A stretch of DNA of 64,000 nucleotides from Planktotalea sp. (GTDB lineage: Bacteria > Pseudomonadota > Alphaproteobacteria > Rhodobacterales > Rhodobacteraceae), in the NCBI RefSeq assembly GCF_018607995.1, contig NZ_JABBAL010000023.1, positions 186,001 through 250,000 of the forward strand. The letters are read 5' to 3'. Made by a program: the position numbers and the translations under genes. Below are positions 8,035 through 16,822 of this stretch, piece by piece. The first letter of the stretch is position 1. Every line of letters starts with the position of its first letter. The notes beneath the pieces were generated by a model that searched no databases, was not told the origin of the DNA, and saw nothing but the letters and a program-made list of their open reading frames with translations.

Positions 8035-9663
8035 ATGGGATGGATGAAGGATGAAACCGGATTAGACAAGCGTGATGCAAATTATCGCGCCCTGACACCC
8101 CTGTCCCATTTGCGCCGTGCTGCGAAGGTTTTCCCGAAAAAGACCGCATTGGTCTATAATGATTTTCGCGCAAGCTATGCGCAATATCATGACCGCTGCA
8201 CGCGGCTGGCCTCTGGTCTTGCACAGCTTGGCGTAACATCTGGCGACGTTGTCGCGACCCTGCTTCCCAACATCCCCGCGCAGGCCGAAGCGCATTTTGG
8301 CATTCCCGCATGTGGCGCGGTCTTGAACACCATCAACACACGTCTCGACAAAGGCACCATCGCCTATATTTTTGATCATGGCGAAGCCAAGGTCGCCTTG
8401 GTTGATACGCAATTCCTGCCAAGCGTCGAAGCCGCCATCGTGGAGATGGAGAGTGATGGACCTTTGATCATTGAGGTGCCTGACGCCGCTGCGGGCTATC
8501 CTGCCTCGGGGCGTTATCAGACTTATGACGCGCTGCTTAAGAGCGGCGATGCCGCGTTCGAATGGATCATGCCTGCCGATGAATGGGAGAGCCTCGCGCT
8601 CAATTATACATCCGGCACCACGGGTCGTCCTAAGGGTGTCGTATACCATCATCGCGGCGCGTATCTGATGACCATGGGCACGGTTGTCAGCTGGCAATTA
8701 ACCCTCGCGCCCGTCTATTTGACCATCGTGCCACTGTTTCACTGCAATGGCTGGAACCACACATGGATGATGCCGATGCTTGGCGGCACGATTGTGTGCT
8801 GTCGTGATGTCACTGCAAAGGCCGTGTATAATGCGATCGCCGACGAAGGTGTGACGCATTTTGGCGGCGCACCTATCGTGTTGAACACATTGGTGAATTC
8901 CGCACCAGAAGAGCGTCGCAAGTTTGATCACACTGTGGAAGTCTTCACCGCAGGTGCGCCACCCGCCCCTGCGACCCTAGCGGCGATTGAAACCATGGGC
9001 TTTCATATCACCCAAGTCTACGGATTGACGGAAACTTATGGTCACGTCACCGAGTGCCTTTGGGATGGCGAGACATGGGATGCGCTCGATCAATCCTCGC
9101 GCTCTGCCATCAAAGCACGTCAAGGGGTGGCGATGCCGATGATGGACGACATCACCGTGCTCGACCCTGACATGAGCCAAGTCGCGATGGACGGCGCGCA
9201 TCAAGGTGAGATCATGATTCGAGGCAATTCAGTGATGAAAGGCTATCTGAAAAATCCAAGCGCCACGGACGAGGCCTTTGCAGGTGGTTATTTCCATTCC
9301 GGCGACCTCGCAGTGCAACACCCTGACACGCATATCCAGATCGCAGATCGCGCGAAGGACATCATTATTTCGGGAGGCGAAAACATTTCCTCCGTTGAGG
9401 TAGAGGGCACTTTGATGGCGCACCCCGCCGTGTCGCTTTGCGCAGTCGTAGCCAAGCCCGACGACAAATGGGGTGAAGTGCCCTGCGCTTTCGTCGAATT
9501 GCTGCCCGGTGCAGAGGTGAGCGAAGCAGAGCTGATCGCCTACGCGCGCGAAACACTTGCGGGTTTTAAAACGCCCAAAGCCGTGATTTTTCAGGAGCTA
9601 CCGAAAACCTCGACGGGCAAAATTCAAAAGTTCGAACTGCGCAAAACTTTGAGCAGCTTGTAA
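8035..9663 (+). CDS. Acyl-CoA synthetase (AMP-forming), DmdB/FadD-like
   Basis: The 542-residue ANL-superfamily enzyme activates a carboxylic acid to its CoA thioester through an acyl-adenylate. The P-loop YTSGTTGRPKG spans residues 191-201. YGLTETYG follows in the adenylation core, GEIMIRGNSVMKGY near the hinge, and the catalytic lysine is Lys529 in KTSTGKIQK. Its size and the opening WMKDETGLDKRDANYRALTPL resemble the roseobacter medium-chain ligases that include DmdB, the methylmercaptopropionate-CoA ligase of DMSP demethylation. No other dmd gene is nearby, so a medium-chain fatty-acid substrate is equally likely. Confidence 0.88.
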   Translation: MGWMKDETGLDKRDANYRALTPLSHLRRAAKVFPKKTALVYNDFRASYAQYHDRCTRLASGLAQLGVTSGDVVATLLPNIPAQAEAHFGIPACGAVLNTINTRLDKGTIAYIFDHGEAKVALVDTQFLPSVEAAIVEMESDGPLIIEVPDAAAGYPASGRYQTYDALLKSGDAAFEWIMPADEWESLALNYTSGTTGRPKGVVYHHRGAYLMTMGTVVSWQLTLAPVYLTIVPLFHCNGWNHTWMMPMLGGTIVCCRDVTAKAVYNAIADEGVTHFGGAPIVLNTLVNSAPEERRKFDHTVEVFTAGAPPAPATLAAIETMGFHITQVYGLTETYGHVTECLWDGETWDALDQSSRSAIKARQGVAMPMMDDITVLDPDMSQVAMDGAHQGEIMIRGNSVMKGYLKNPSATDEAFAGGYFHSGDLAVQHPDTHIQIADRAKDIIISGGENISSVEVEGTLMAHPAVSLCAVVAKPDDKWGEVPCAFVELLPGAEVSEAELIAYARETLAGFKTPKAVIFQELPKTSTGKIQKFELRKTLSSL

Positions 9664-9665
9664 CG

Positions 9666-10457
9666 TTAGCCCATCAAACGATAGCTCCAGAACGCTTCGT
9701 CGCTTTCAAACCTGCGCATCAATTCTGCGGGCGTGAATCCTGTTTGTGCGCGCACATGCCGTCCCATATGGGATTGATCAGAATAGCCCGCGTCCGTGGC
9801 GATCCCTGCCATATCCGCATCGCGCTCGGTTAACGCTAACGCAAAGGCTTGCTCTGCCTTGGAAAATCGCTGAAGCCGTTTCAGTGGTTGGCCTGCCAAA
9901 GTCTTCACGCGTCGTTGCATTTGCCGCACGCTCCGCCCCGTCTGCGAAAATGCTGCGTTCACCATCAAAGCGCGGCTCCAATCGGTGATCATCCGACCAA
10001 AGGGATGTTGATCAGGACGTGCTGAGTGCCAGAGCGGCGCTATGCGTGTTTGCAAATCCGCGAATGCAGTCACAGCATCCTTTGCCCCTTTCAACTGTTC
10101 AAAAACATCGCGCAGAACGCTTTGTGGCAAAGCCTTTAAAGGCACGCTTTTGTCACGCAATTGACCTATCTCCACGCCCAGCAACGTCGCAATCGCATCG
10201 GGGTAGAACGCTACGATCATTGCGTGGATATCCGCGTCGTTCCAACTTGTCGTAGGGTGGTCTTGCGGTCCGCTAAAGATAAGATCAGGCATCAGTGCGG
10301 CTTGCTGAGGCGCGCTCAGATCCTGCGGACCTGCCATCAACCGCCACGCGCCATCAAATGAAATGCTAAGCGCACACATGGGCGAGGCTAAGAAGTGATT
10401 GAAACGCGCATGTGGTGTCAAACTACAGCGCCGCGTTTCACTTACAAACCCACCCAA
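9666..10457 (-). CDS. AraC-family transcriptional regulator
   Basis: The 263-residue protein has an N-terminal sensing region starting around HARFNHFLASPMCALS and a C-terminal pair of helix-turn-helix motifs (FALALTERDADMAGIATDAGYSDQSHMGRHVRAQTGFTPAELMRRF), the DNA-binding signature of AraC proteins. The inducer is unknown. It is convergent with the acyl-CoA ligase, with only 2 bases between their stops. Upstream lies a P450 stump that may once have been its divergent target. The first ATG is used because the conserved-looking sensing domain begins close to it. Confidence 0.85.
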   Translation of the reverse strand: MGGFVSETRRCSLTPHARFNHFLASPMCALSISFDGAWRLMAGPQDLSAPQQAALMPDLIFSGPQDHPTTSWNDADIHAMIVAFYPDAIATLLGVEIGQLRDKSVPLKALPQSVLRDVFEQLKGAKDAVTAFADLQTRIAPLWHSARPDQHPFGRMITDWSRALMVNAAFSQTGRSVRQMQRRVKTLAGQPLKRLQRFSKAEQAFALALTERDADMAGIATDAGYSDQSHMGRHVRAQTGFTPAELMRRFESDEAFWSYRLMG

Positions 10458-10540
10458 GGTGCACTACGCCAGTTCCGGTTTGGGATGGAGAAATTCGGAC
10501 CTTGGCACCCTCTTCACTGTCGTCTCCATTCTATCGCAAG

Positions 10541-10767
10541 GTCCTGATGTGTTCGCAAAGCAAAACCGCTTCCGCTATTTCCCGCTTGGCGGCGGTGCGC
10601 AGGTTTGTTTGGGGCAAGCATTTGTAATGGCAGAAGCCGTGACATTGGTGGCTAGGATCATCCAAAATTTTCAGTTTTCTGAGGCAGAAGACAGCAAGAT
10701 TGAATTGGAAACGGGTGCTAGTCTGCGCGCGAAAGGTGGGATAAACCGGCGGCTTTCACCAATTTAG
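10541..10767 (+). pseudogene. C-terminal stump of a cytochrome P450
   Basis: The frame ending at 10767 contains FPLGGGAQVCLGQAFVMAEA, the haem-binding loop of cytochromes P450 with its axial cysteine (FxxGxxxCxG). It is followed by a helix and SLRAKGGINRRLSP, which fits the family's usual last strands. About 75 residues remain of a protein that is normally over 400. The N-terminal nine-tenths is absent because the divergent AraC gene occupies the space. This is a deletion remnant, not a functional enzyme. Confidence 0.75.
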
Positions 10768-10840
10768 CACCAAGCGTTGCCCGCCTGTATCCGGACATGT
10801 TACCTTGTGCCACAAATGAGGCAGAGCAGACCCGCCCAAC

Positions 10841-11866
10841 ATGACAGCATTGACCAAATATGACCGGCTAGAAGCCGCGGGCCTATGGCGCGCGGCCCCT
10901 GATCAGCAGCGGATCGATGTTATCGTCAGCCTTGGCGATGCGACCCTCACAATCAAAGATACGCGCGATCAAGCCTTAGCGCATTGGTCGCTTGCCGCGA
11001 TTGCGCGCTCCAACCCCGGAAAACGGCCCGCTCTGTTTCATCCTGAGGGCGACACCACAGAAACCCTAGAGATCCCGACTGACGAAGACGAAATGATCCG
11101 CGCCATCGAAAAACTGCGCAAAGCGGTTGAGCGTGCACGCCCCAAAAAGGGCCGTCTTCGCGGGTTTCTCACGCTTGCTCTGCTCGCCGCAGGTGTAGGC
11201 ACTGCGGTCTTTTTTCTCCCGAACGCACTGGTAGATCAGGCGATTAAAGTGGTTCCTGACGTGAAACGTGTAGAGATCGGCAACGCGCTGTTGACCCAAA
11301 TGCAACGTGCAACTGGAACGCCCTGCAGTAGCCCAAGCGCCAATCCCGCTTTGGTCGCGCTGACGCGGCGCATGACGTTGGGTGAAGAACCGACCTACCT
11401 TGCAGTGATGCGTGCAGGAGTGAACGAGGCGATCCACATTCCAGGCGGGGCGATCTTACTGAGCCGTACGATGGTGGAGGACTATGAAAGCCCCGACGTT
11501 CTTGCAGGCTATATCATTGCTGAGCAAGTGCGCCGCGAGACCAGAGATCCGTTGCGCCATTTGCTGGAAAGTGCTGGATTGGTGGCAACGTTGCGTTTAC
11601 TGACCACAAGCCGCATGCCCGAAAGTACGATTGAGGTTCATGCCAAACAGCTTTTGACAGAAGAACGCGCACCACTTCCGACACCTGCCCTCTTGGCACG
11701 TTTTGAAACACTGGCAATTCCGTCCAGTCCCTATGGCTATGCCGTTGATATAACGGGAGAATTGACGTTACCACTGATCGAAGGCGATCCGCTTTCGGGT
11801 GCCACTCAGGAGCCTGTTCTACCTGATTCAGCTTGGGTTCGGCTTCAAGAAATTTGTGAGGGCTGA
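10841..11866 (+). CDS. Membrane-anchored M48-like protein lacking the zinc motif
   Basis: The 341-residue product has a cytoplasmic-looking N-terminal part (1-100), one transmembrane helix at about 105-125 (FLTLALLAAGVGTAVFFLP) and a C-terminal domain. That domain runs AVMRAGVNEAIHIPGGAILLSRTMVEDYESPDVLAGYIIAEQVRRE. It follows the M48 metallopeptidase pattern (product gate, PGG.I.L..., helix), but the HExxH position reads AEQVR, so it cannot bind zinc in the usual way. It may be an inactive peptidase homologue used as a scaffold or inhibitor. Its actual function is unknown. Confidence 0.7.
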   Translation: MTALTKYDRLEAAGLWRAAPDQQRIDVIVSLGDATLTIKDTRDQALAHWSLAAIARSNPGKRPALFHPEGDTTETLEIPTDEDEMIRAIEKLRKAVERARPKKGRLRGFLTLALLAAGVGTAVFFLPNALVDQAIKVVPDVKRVEIGNALLTQMQRATGTPCSSPSANPALVALTRRMTLGEEPTYLAVMRAGVNEAIHIPGGAILLSRTMVEDYESPDVLAGYIIAEQVRRETRDPLRHLLESAGLVATLRLLTTSRMPESTIEVHAKQLLTEERAPLPTPALLARFETLAIPSSPYGYAVDITGELTLPLIEGDPLSGATQEPVLPDSAWVRLQEICEG

Positions 11867-12212
11867 TCGCGTGGCTGTAAAGTTCAGTTTCAGCCTCAGT
11901 GACCCCGATCTGAACAGGCTCTTGCACTTGGCGCACAGCAGGTGCTGCGGCAACGGCCGTGGCTCCTGCACCTGAGGGACAAACCGCACACAACCTTGCG
12001 GGAGCGCGAAGCGCGCGGCACCCAATTAGTATTCCCATCAACATCGGCGCGAATATAAAAACAACCTTTGCTGTCCACATATTGGTTCGCCGTGACGGAG
12101 GCTGGTGGCAGCTCCGCCGAGCCTTTTTCACGCGCAAGCGATTGAGCGCTCACACTACTAAAGGAAATACACAAGTTACCGCAAACACAGATACTGATAA
12201 GAATCGCTTAAT
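11867..12212 (-). pseudogene. Broken small secreted protein (SPOR-associated type)
   Basis: Read on the minus strand, a leader KRFLSVSVFAVTCVFPLVV follows an ATT at 12212, where an ATG would be expected, and hits a TGA in that frame. The mature part continues one frame over: ELPPASVTANQYVDSKGCFY, then TNWVPRASRSRKVVCGLS. It shifts again near 12025 to an Ala/Pro-rich tail (SGAGATAVAAAP). The QYVDSKGC...WVPR...R.K..CG pattern is one I associate with small secreted roseobacter proteins that often end in a SPOR domain, which is missing here. A lost start, two frame breaks and a missing C-terminus indicate decay. Confidence 0.6.
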
Positions 12213-12306
12213 GTTGATTTTCGACCCCCACAGATGTTGTGGTAAGGCGACTCAAATTAGACTAAGAGTCTAGCGAGCAGATGATCACGAAAGCGGGTAA
12301 CTGCCT

Positions 12307-12939
12307 CTATTTAGTACCAAACATGCGATCTCCCGCATCCCCTAGTCCGGGCATGATGTAGCCAACCTCGTTCAGCTTTTCATCCAATGCAGCTGTAACG
12401 ATAGGAACGTCGGGGTGAGCTGCCTTCATAGTTGCAACGCCTTCAGGTGCAGCAAGCAAACACAGGAAGCGAATGTTCTTCGCACCCGCCTTCTTAAGTA
12501 GATCAATCGCCGCCACAGACGAGTTGCCCGTCGCCAACATCGGATCAACCGCGATGACCAAACGGTCCTCAAGGGCGTCGGGTGCTTTGAAGTAGTATTG
12601 CACGGGTTGCAGCGTCTCTTCATCGCGGTAGAGCCCCACAAACCCAACCCGCGCAGACGGGATCAGTTCCAACACACCGTCCAGTAAACCGTTACCTGCC
12701 CGCAAGATCGAGATTAGCGCGAGCTTTTTGCCATCCAGAGTTGGCGCATCCATTTCCGTCATTGGCGTTTCGATTTTTTTTGTAGTCATCGGCAGGCCGC
12801 GCGTCACCTCATAGGCAAGTAACTGACTGATTTCACGCAACAATTGACGGAAGACCGCTGTTGACGTGCCCTTCTCACGCATAAGCGTCAATTTGTGCTG
12901 CACGAGGGGGTGATCAACGATCGTAAGATGCTCTGACAT
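12307..12939 (-). CDS. upp: Uracil phosphoribosyltransferase
   Basis: This 210-residue enzyme converts uracil and PRPP to UMP in pyrimidine salvage. The PRPP-binding loop is [19 protein letters not shown] and the uracil-binding C-terminal flap is [16 protein letters not shown], both typical of Upp. It is the last gene of the nucleoside salvage operon, starting 3 bases after the add stop. Uracil released from uridine or deoxyuridine breakdown could be captured here. A small TAGACT/AGTCTA hairpin at 12258-12272 may help end the transcript. Confidence 0.95.
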   Translation of the reverse strand: MSEHLTIVDHPLVQHKLTLMREKGTSTAVFRQLLREISQLLAYEVTRGLPMTTKKIETPMTEMDAPTLDGKKLALISILRAGNGLLDGVLELIPSARVGFVGLYRDEETLQPVQYYFKAPDALEDRLVIAVDPMLATGNSSVAAIDLLKKAGAKNIRFLCLLAAPEGVATMKAAHPDVPIVTAALDEKLNEVGYIMPGLGDAGDRMFGTK

Positions 12940-12942
12940 GGC

Positions 12943-13950
12943 TTATACCTCCAATTTCTTAAGGATATTCGTACGGGTCGCGTCATCGCAGAACGCCGCC
13001 TTTGCTGATGCTTTGGCTATGTCGGTAAAGACTTTAGCGTCCCAACCAAATGTATTGGCAAGGTTCAGGTATTCATCGCGCATGGTCGTGTGAAAGAACG
13101 GCGGATCGTCCGTTGAGACCGTCACAGGCACACCCGCGCGGCGCAGCACGTCAATCGGATGGCTTTTCCAATCAGGATAGGCCCCGAGTGCGACGTTAGA
13201 ACCGGGGCAAATCTCTAGTACGATGCCCTTCTCGGCAAGTTCATCGACCAACGCTGGATCTTCAACCGCGCGCACGCCATGGCCAACGCGTTCAACCCCT
13301 AAATCATCCACAGCATCGCGCACTTCTTGCGGACCGCGCCACTCACCCGCGTGTGTGGTAAGGCGCAAGCCCGCCTCGCGCGCCATATCAAAGCTGTATT
13401 TGAAATCGCGTTGCGCTCCCATATTTTCATCACCGCCCATCCCGAAACCTGTGATAAAATCACCCACAGTTTCAGCGGCACATAGCGCTGCGGTCTTGGC
13501 CTGTTCAGGTCCTTCATGGCGAATGCAGGTAACAATCCCGCGTGACGTGATGCCAAAATCGCGCTCCGCTTCGTTCGCGGCCTCAATCATCGCCGCCAGA
13601 TATTCGCGCCAAGCGGTCACATCGCCGCCACCGCAAAAATCGGGGCTGACAAAACTTTCCATGTAGATCACGCCATTGCTCGCCGCCTCTTCTAGAATCG
13701 CGAGACCGAGGCGTTTGAAATTCTCTGGCGTCTGCAAAACGGTCGTCGCAGTCTCATAGATGCGCAGGAACGGGACGAAGCCCTCGAAGGCGTATGATCC
13801 ATCTGCGGTGAAAATTTTTGACAGATCGACGTTCTTCTCTTTCGCCAAGCCCCGAATGAACGCGGCCGGTGCGGCACCCTCGTAATGCGTATGTAATTCG
13901 ACCTTGGGCAGATCGAGGATCGCCGTCAGCTCTTCGCTGATCTCGCTCAT
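12943..13950 (-). CDS. add: Adenosine deaminase
   Basis: The 335-residue product would deaminate adenosine or deoxyadenosine to inosine nucleosides. It has the metal site LPKVELHTHYEG near the N-terminus, TTHAGEW in the middle with the catalytic-type His and Glu, RVGHGVR, and the C-terminal STDDPPFF with the paired aspartates. The tyrosine in HTHYEG replaces the more usual Leu or Phe. The start overlaps the deoB stop by 4 bases (ATGA), which indicates translational coupling. It acts with deoB, deoA and cdd in nucleoside breakdown. Confidence 0.93.
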   Translation of the reverse strand: MSEISEELTAILDLPKVELHTHYEGAAPAAFIRGLAKEKNVDLSKIFTADGSYAFEGFVPFLRIYETATTVLQTPENFKRLGLAILEEAASNGVIYMESFVSPDFCGGGDVTAWREYLAAMIEAANEAERDFGITSRGIVTCIRHEGPEQAKTAALCAAETVGDFITGFGMGGDENMGAQRDFKYSFDMAREAGLRLTTHAGEWRGPQEVRDAVDDLGVERVGHGVRAVEDPALVDELAEKGIVLEICPGSNVALGAYPDWKSHPIDVLRRAGVPVTVSTDDPPFFHTTMRDEYLNLANTFGWDAKVFTDIAKASAKAAFCDDATRTNILKKLEV

Positions 13951-15125
13951 AGAAAACTCCTTCCGGTGCCGTTTGATCTAGCACCAAGATGCGCAGCGAT
14001 ACTCGCCGCAACATCAGTGAAACCGCAGGAACCTATCTCGCCTACTCCCGCGCCATGCACAAGGACCGGCACTTGTTCGCGCGTGTGATCAGTGCCGGGC
14101 CAGCTGGGATCATTACCGTGATCTGCGGTCAGAATCAGCAAATCGCCTTCCCCCAAACACGGTAAGAAATGTCCGAGCCATTGATCAAACCGCTCAAGCG
14201 CAGCGCCGTAGCCTTCAACGTCGCGGCGATGGCCGTAGTCCGTGTCGAACTCGACAAGATTGGCGAAGACAAAATCGCCCTGCCCGGCAGTTTCCACCAG
14301 ATTATCAAGCGCCGTCATCAATTCAGGATCGCGCCCTTTTACGGAGGTGCTTATCCCGCTCATCGTGAAGATATCGCCGATCTTTCCAACACCATGCACT
14401 TTGCTACCGGTATCTTGCACCCAGTTGGTCAAAACAGCTTCAGGCGGGGCAATCGCAAAATCACGGCGATGTTTGGTGCGTTTAAAATCCGCGTGGCAGG
14501 TACCCACGAAGGGTCGTGCGATGACACGTCCGACGCGCAACTCATGCAGCAAAGGGGCCACATCCGCACACATCTGCAAGAGCCGTTCGCGGCCAAAAAC
14601 CTCTTCATGCGCAGCGATCTGAAGAACGCTATCGGCAGAGGTGTAGCAAATCGGCTGACCCGTGCGCAGATGCTCTTCGCCGAAGTCATCAATCACTTTG
14701 ATCCCATTGGAATGGGCATTGCAGAGAATTCCATCCGTGCCAGCCGCTTTGCACAGCGCTTGGGTTATCGAATTTGGAAACGCGGGGGTTGCTTCGGGGA
14801 AATACGTCCACTCCCACGGTACAGGCAGTCCGGCCAATTCCCAATGCCCCGATGGTGTGTCTTTGCCGCGCGAAATCTCACGCGCGACACCCCATTTTCC
14901 GGATGGCTCTGCATTCAAGCCCGGCGTCTTAATCCCAGTAGATAACCGCACCGCGGCCCCGAGGCCTAACGCGTCCATGTTCGGGACATTCAAGCCACGT
15001 TGCGCGATGATATGGCCAAGCGTGTTGGCTCCCGTGTCTGGCAGATCGCCATTGAAAAATAAACCCGCATCCGGCGCGCCGCCGCAGCCAACGCTGTCGA
15101 GCACTATCAAAAACGCGCGCGCCAT
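13947..15125 (-). CDS. deoB: Phosphopentomutase
   Basis: The 392-residue enzyme interconverts (deoxy)ribose-1-phosphate and the 5-phosphate, linking nucleoside phosphorolysis to central metabolism. It belongs to the alkaline phosphatase-like superfamily. The N-terminal metal site is LIVLDSVGCGGAPDA, the phosphorylated threonine lies in SRGKDTPSGHWE, and the C-terminal metal ligands are in LILTADHGNDPSWPGTDHTRE. Its ATG shares one base with the deoA stop (TAATG). The deoxyribose-5-phosphate aldolase gene deoC is not in this window. Confidence 0.95.
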   Translation of the reverse strand: MARAFLIVLDSVGCGGAPDAGLFFNGDLPDTGANTLGHIIAQRGLNVPNMDALGLGAAVRLSTGIKTPGLNAEPSGKWGVAREISRGKDTPSGHWELAGLPVPWEWTYFPEATPAFPNSITQALCKAAGTDGILCNAHSNGIKVIDDFGEEHLRTGQPICYTSADSVLQIAAHEEVFGRERLLQMCADVAPLLHELRVGRVIARPFVGTCHADFKRTKHRRDFAIAPPEAVLTNWVQDTGSKVHGVGKIGDIFTMSGISTSVKGRDPELMTALDNLVETAGQGDFVFANLVEFDTDYGHRRDVEGYGAALERFDQWLGHFLPCLGEGDLLILTADHGNDPSWPGTDHTREQVPVLVHGAGVGEIGSCGFTDVAASIAAHLGARSNGTGRSFL

Positions 15126-16429
15126 TACGAAATCACCTCATGCACCAAGGTCTGTTTCACAGGTGGCGTGTCGGACAAAGCAACCGCCTGACGCACGGCC
15201 GACGCGGCACGATCTGCTTGCCCCTCGCGCGCAGCATGGACCCGCGCCAAAGGCTGGCCCTTTTCGATTTTAGCACCGAGCGTAGCGACATCAGACAGAC
15301 CAACGGCCGGATCGACCAGATCACTTTCCACCTGCCGACCACCTCCAAGATCAACCACTGCCAGACCCAAGGCTTCACCATTTATTGCGCTCACAAAGCC
15401 CGTTTGGGTTGCAGTGATTTCACGAATAACAGGGGCTTCGGGCAGATAGCGCTCAGGGTTATCCACAAAGCCCAACGGCCCACCCATCGCCACGATCATC
15501 TTGCCAAACCGTTCTGCAGCGGCACCGCTTACAATGACGTTGCTCAGCTTTTCACGCGCGGCATCTTCGCTGTCGAACACACCGCCGCTGAACAGCAATT
15601 GTGCACCTAACGCGAGAGTCAATTCATACAAAGCACCGCGCTCTTTGCCGTGGAGGACTTTCATCACTTCAGCGACTTCCAAAGCATTACCCAAAGACGT
15701 CGCAAGCGGCGCGTTCATGTCAGTTATAAGCGCAGTCGTCGGACATCCTGCTGAATTTGATGTTTCCACCAAAGCTGTTGCAAGTGCGCGCGCCTCATCC
15801 AAGCGTTTCATGAACGCGCCTGAACCGACCTTCACATCAAGCACCAAGCCATCCAAGCCCGCCGCCAGTTTCTTTGACAGGATCGAGGCGGTGATCAAAT
15901 CCAAGCTCTCAACCGTCGCCGTCACATCACGGACAGCGTAGAGCCGTTTGTCAGCCGGTGCAATGTCCGCGCTCGCGCTGACGATGGCGCAGCCAGCCTG
16001 ATCTATGATGCGTTTGAATTGCGTTTCATCGACGGAAGTGGACAGGCCCGGGATGCTTTCCATCTTATCAAGCGTGCCACCCGTGTGTCCCAAGCCACGT
16101 CCCGAAATCATCGGCACATAGGCACCACAGGCTGCTAAGGCGGGGGCAAGGACCAATGATACGCAATCACCCACACCCCCTGTTGAATGTTTGTCCAAGA
16201 CGGGTCCATCAACGTCCCACGACAGTGTTCTACCGCTTTTTTGCATGGCCAAGGTCAGCGCTGTGCGCCCGGCATGGCCCAGCCCTTGCAGACAGACGGC
16301 CATCGCAAAGGCCCCTGCTTGCGCATCGCTTACGGATTGATCCGCGAGGCCCTTGGCGAACCATTTCAACGCATCCGCATCTACCGTCTCGCCACGCCTG
16401 AGCGCCGCAATGATCGCGCGCGCATCCAC
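15125..16429 (-). CDS. deoA: Thymidine phosphorylase
   Basis: This 434-residue enzyme cleaves thymidine or deoxyuridine with phosphate to give the base and deoxyribose-1-phosphate. The family signature SGRGLGHTGGTLDKMESIPG is present, as are DKHSTGGVGD at the phosphate site and KVGSGAFMK. The start is a GTG directly abutting the cdd TAA stop, so translation is probably coupled. Product flow to deoB, the next gene, is immediate. Confidence 0.95.
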   Translation of the reverse strand: MDARAIIAALRRGETVDADALKWFAKGLADQSVSDAQAGAFAMAVCLQGLGHAGRTALTLAMQKSGRTLSWDVDGPVLDKHSTGGVGDCVSLVLAPALAACGAYVPMISGRGLGHTGGTLDKMESIPGLSTSVDETQFKRIIDQAGCAIVSASADIAPADKRLYAVRDVTATVESLDLITASILSKKLAAGLDGLVLDVKVGSGAFMKRLDEARALATALVETSNSAGCPTTALITDMNAPLATSLGNALEVAEVMKVLHGKERGALYELTLALGAQLLFSGGVFDSEDAAREKLSNVIVSGAAAERFGKMIVAMGGPLGFVDNPERYLPEAPVIREITATQTGFVSAINGEALGLAVVDLGGGRQVESDLVDPAVGLSDVATLGAKIEKGQPLARVHAAREGQADRAASAVRQAVALSDTPPVKQTLVHEVIS

Positions 16430-16822
16430 TTAGGAAGTGTCCATGAAGCTGGCATCAAACGCACCAGGCAAAAGGTCTGCAACGGTCATACTTTTCTCGA
16501 TACCGTCAGTCGTAGCCAAGGTCACAACGACATCCCCAGCCGCAAATTCCGCGATCTTTTGGCGGCATCCACCACAGGGGGGAACGGGTGCGGGGCATTC
16601 TGCAATCACGTAGACTTCGACAATCTCACGTTCGCCCGCCGCACACATGGCCGCAATCGCCCCAGCCTCTGCACATGTGCCTTCAGGGTAAGCCACGTTT
16701 TCGACGTTGCAGCCTTGATAAACGGTGCCCGACGCAGTGCGTATCGCAGCCCCAACTTTGAAGTTCGAATAAGGTGCATGGGCGTTTTCACGCACGCCGC
16801 GCGCTGCATCTTTGAGTGTCAT
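16430..16822 (-). CDS. cdd: Cytidine deaminase
   Basis: The 130-residue homotetrameric-type enzyme deaminates cytidine or deoxycytidine. The zinc site is complete: CAEAGAIAAM supplies one Cys and the catalytic Glu, and PCGGCRQKI supplies two more cysteines. The SNFKVGAAIRT motif near the N-terminus forms the nucleoside pocket. The start overlaps the end of the VOC/cupin gene by 4 bases. Uridine made here can be cleaved further by the neighbouring phosphorylase. Confidence 0.95.
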   Translation of the reverse strand: MTLKDAARGVRENAHAPYSNFKVGAAIRTASGTVYQGCNVENVAYPEGTCAEAGAIAAMCAAGEREIVEVYVIAECPAPVPPCGGCRQKIAEFAAGDVVVTLATTDGIEKSMTVADLLPGAFDASFMDTS

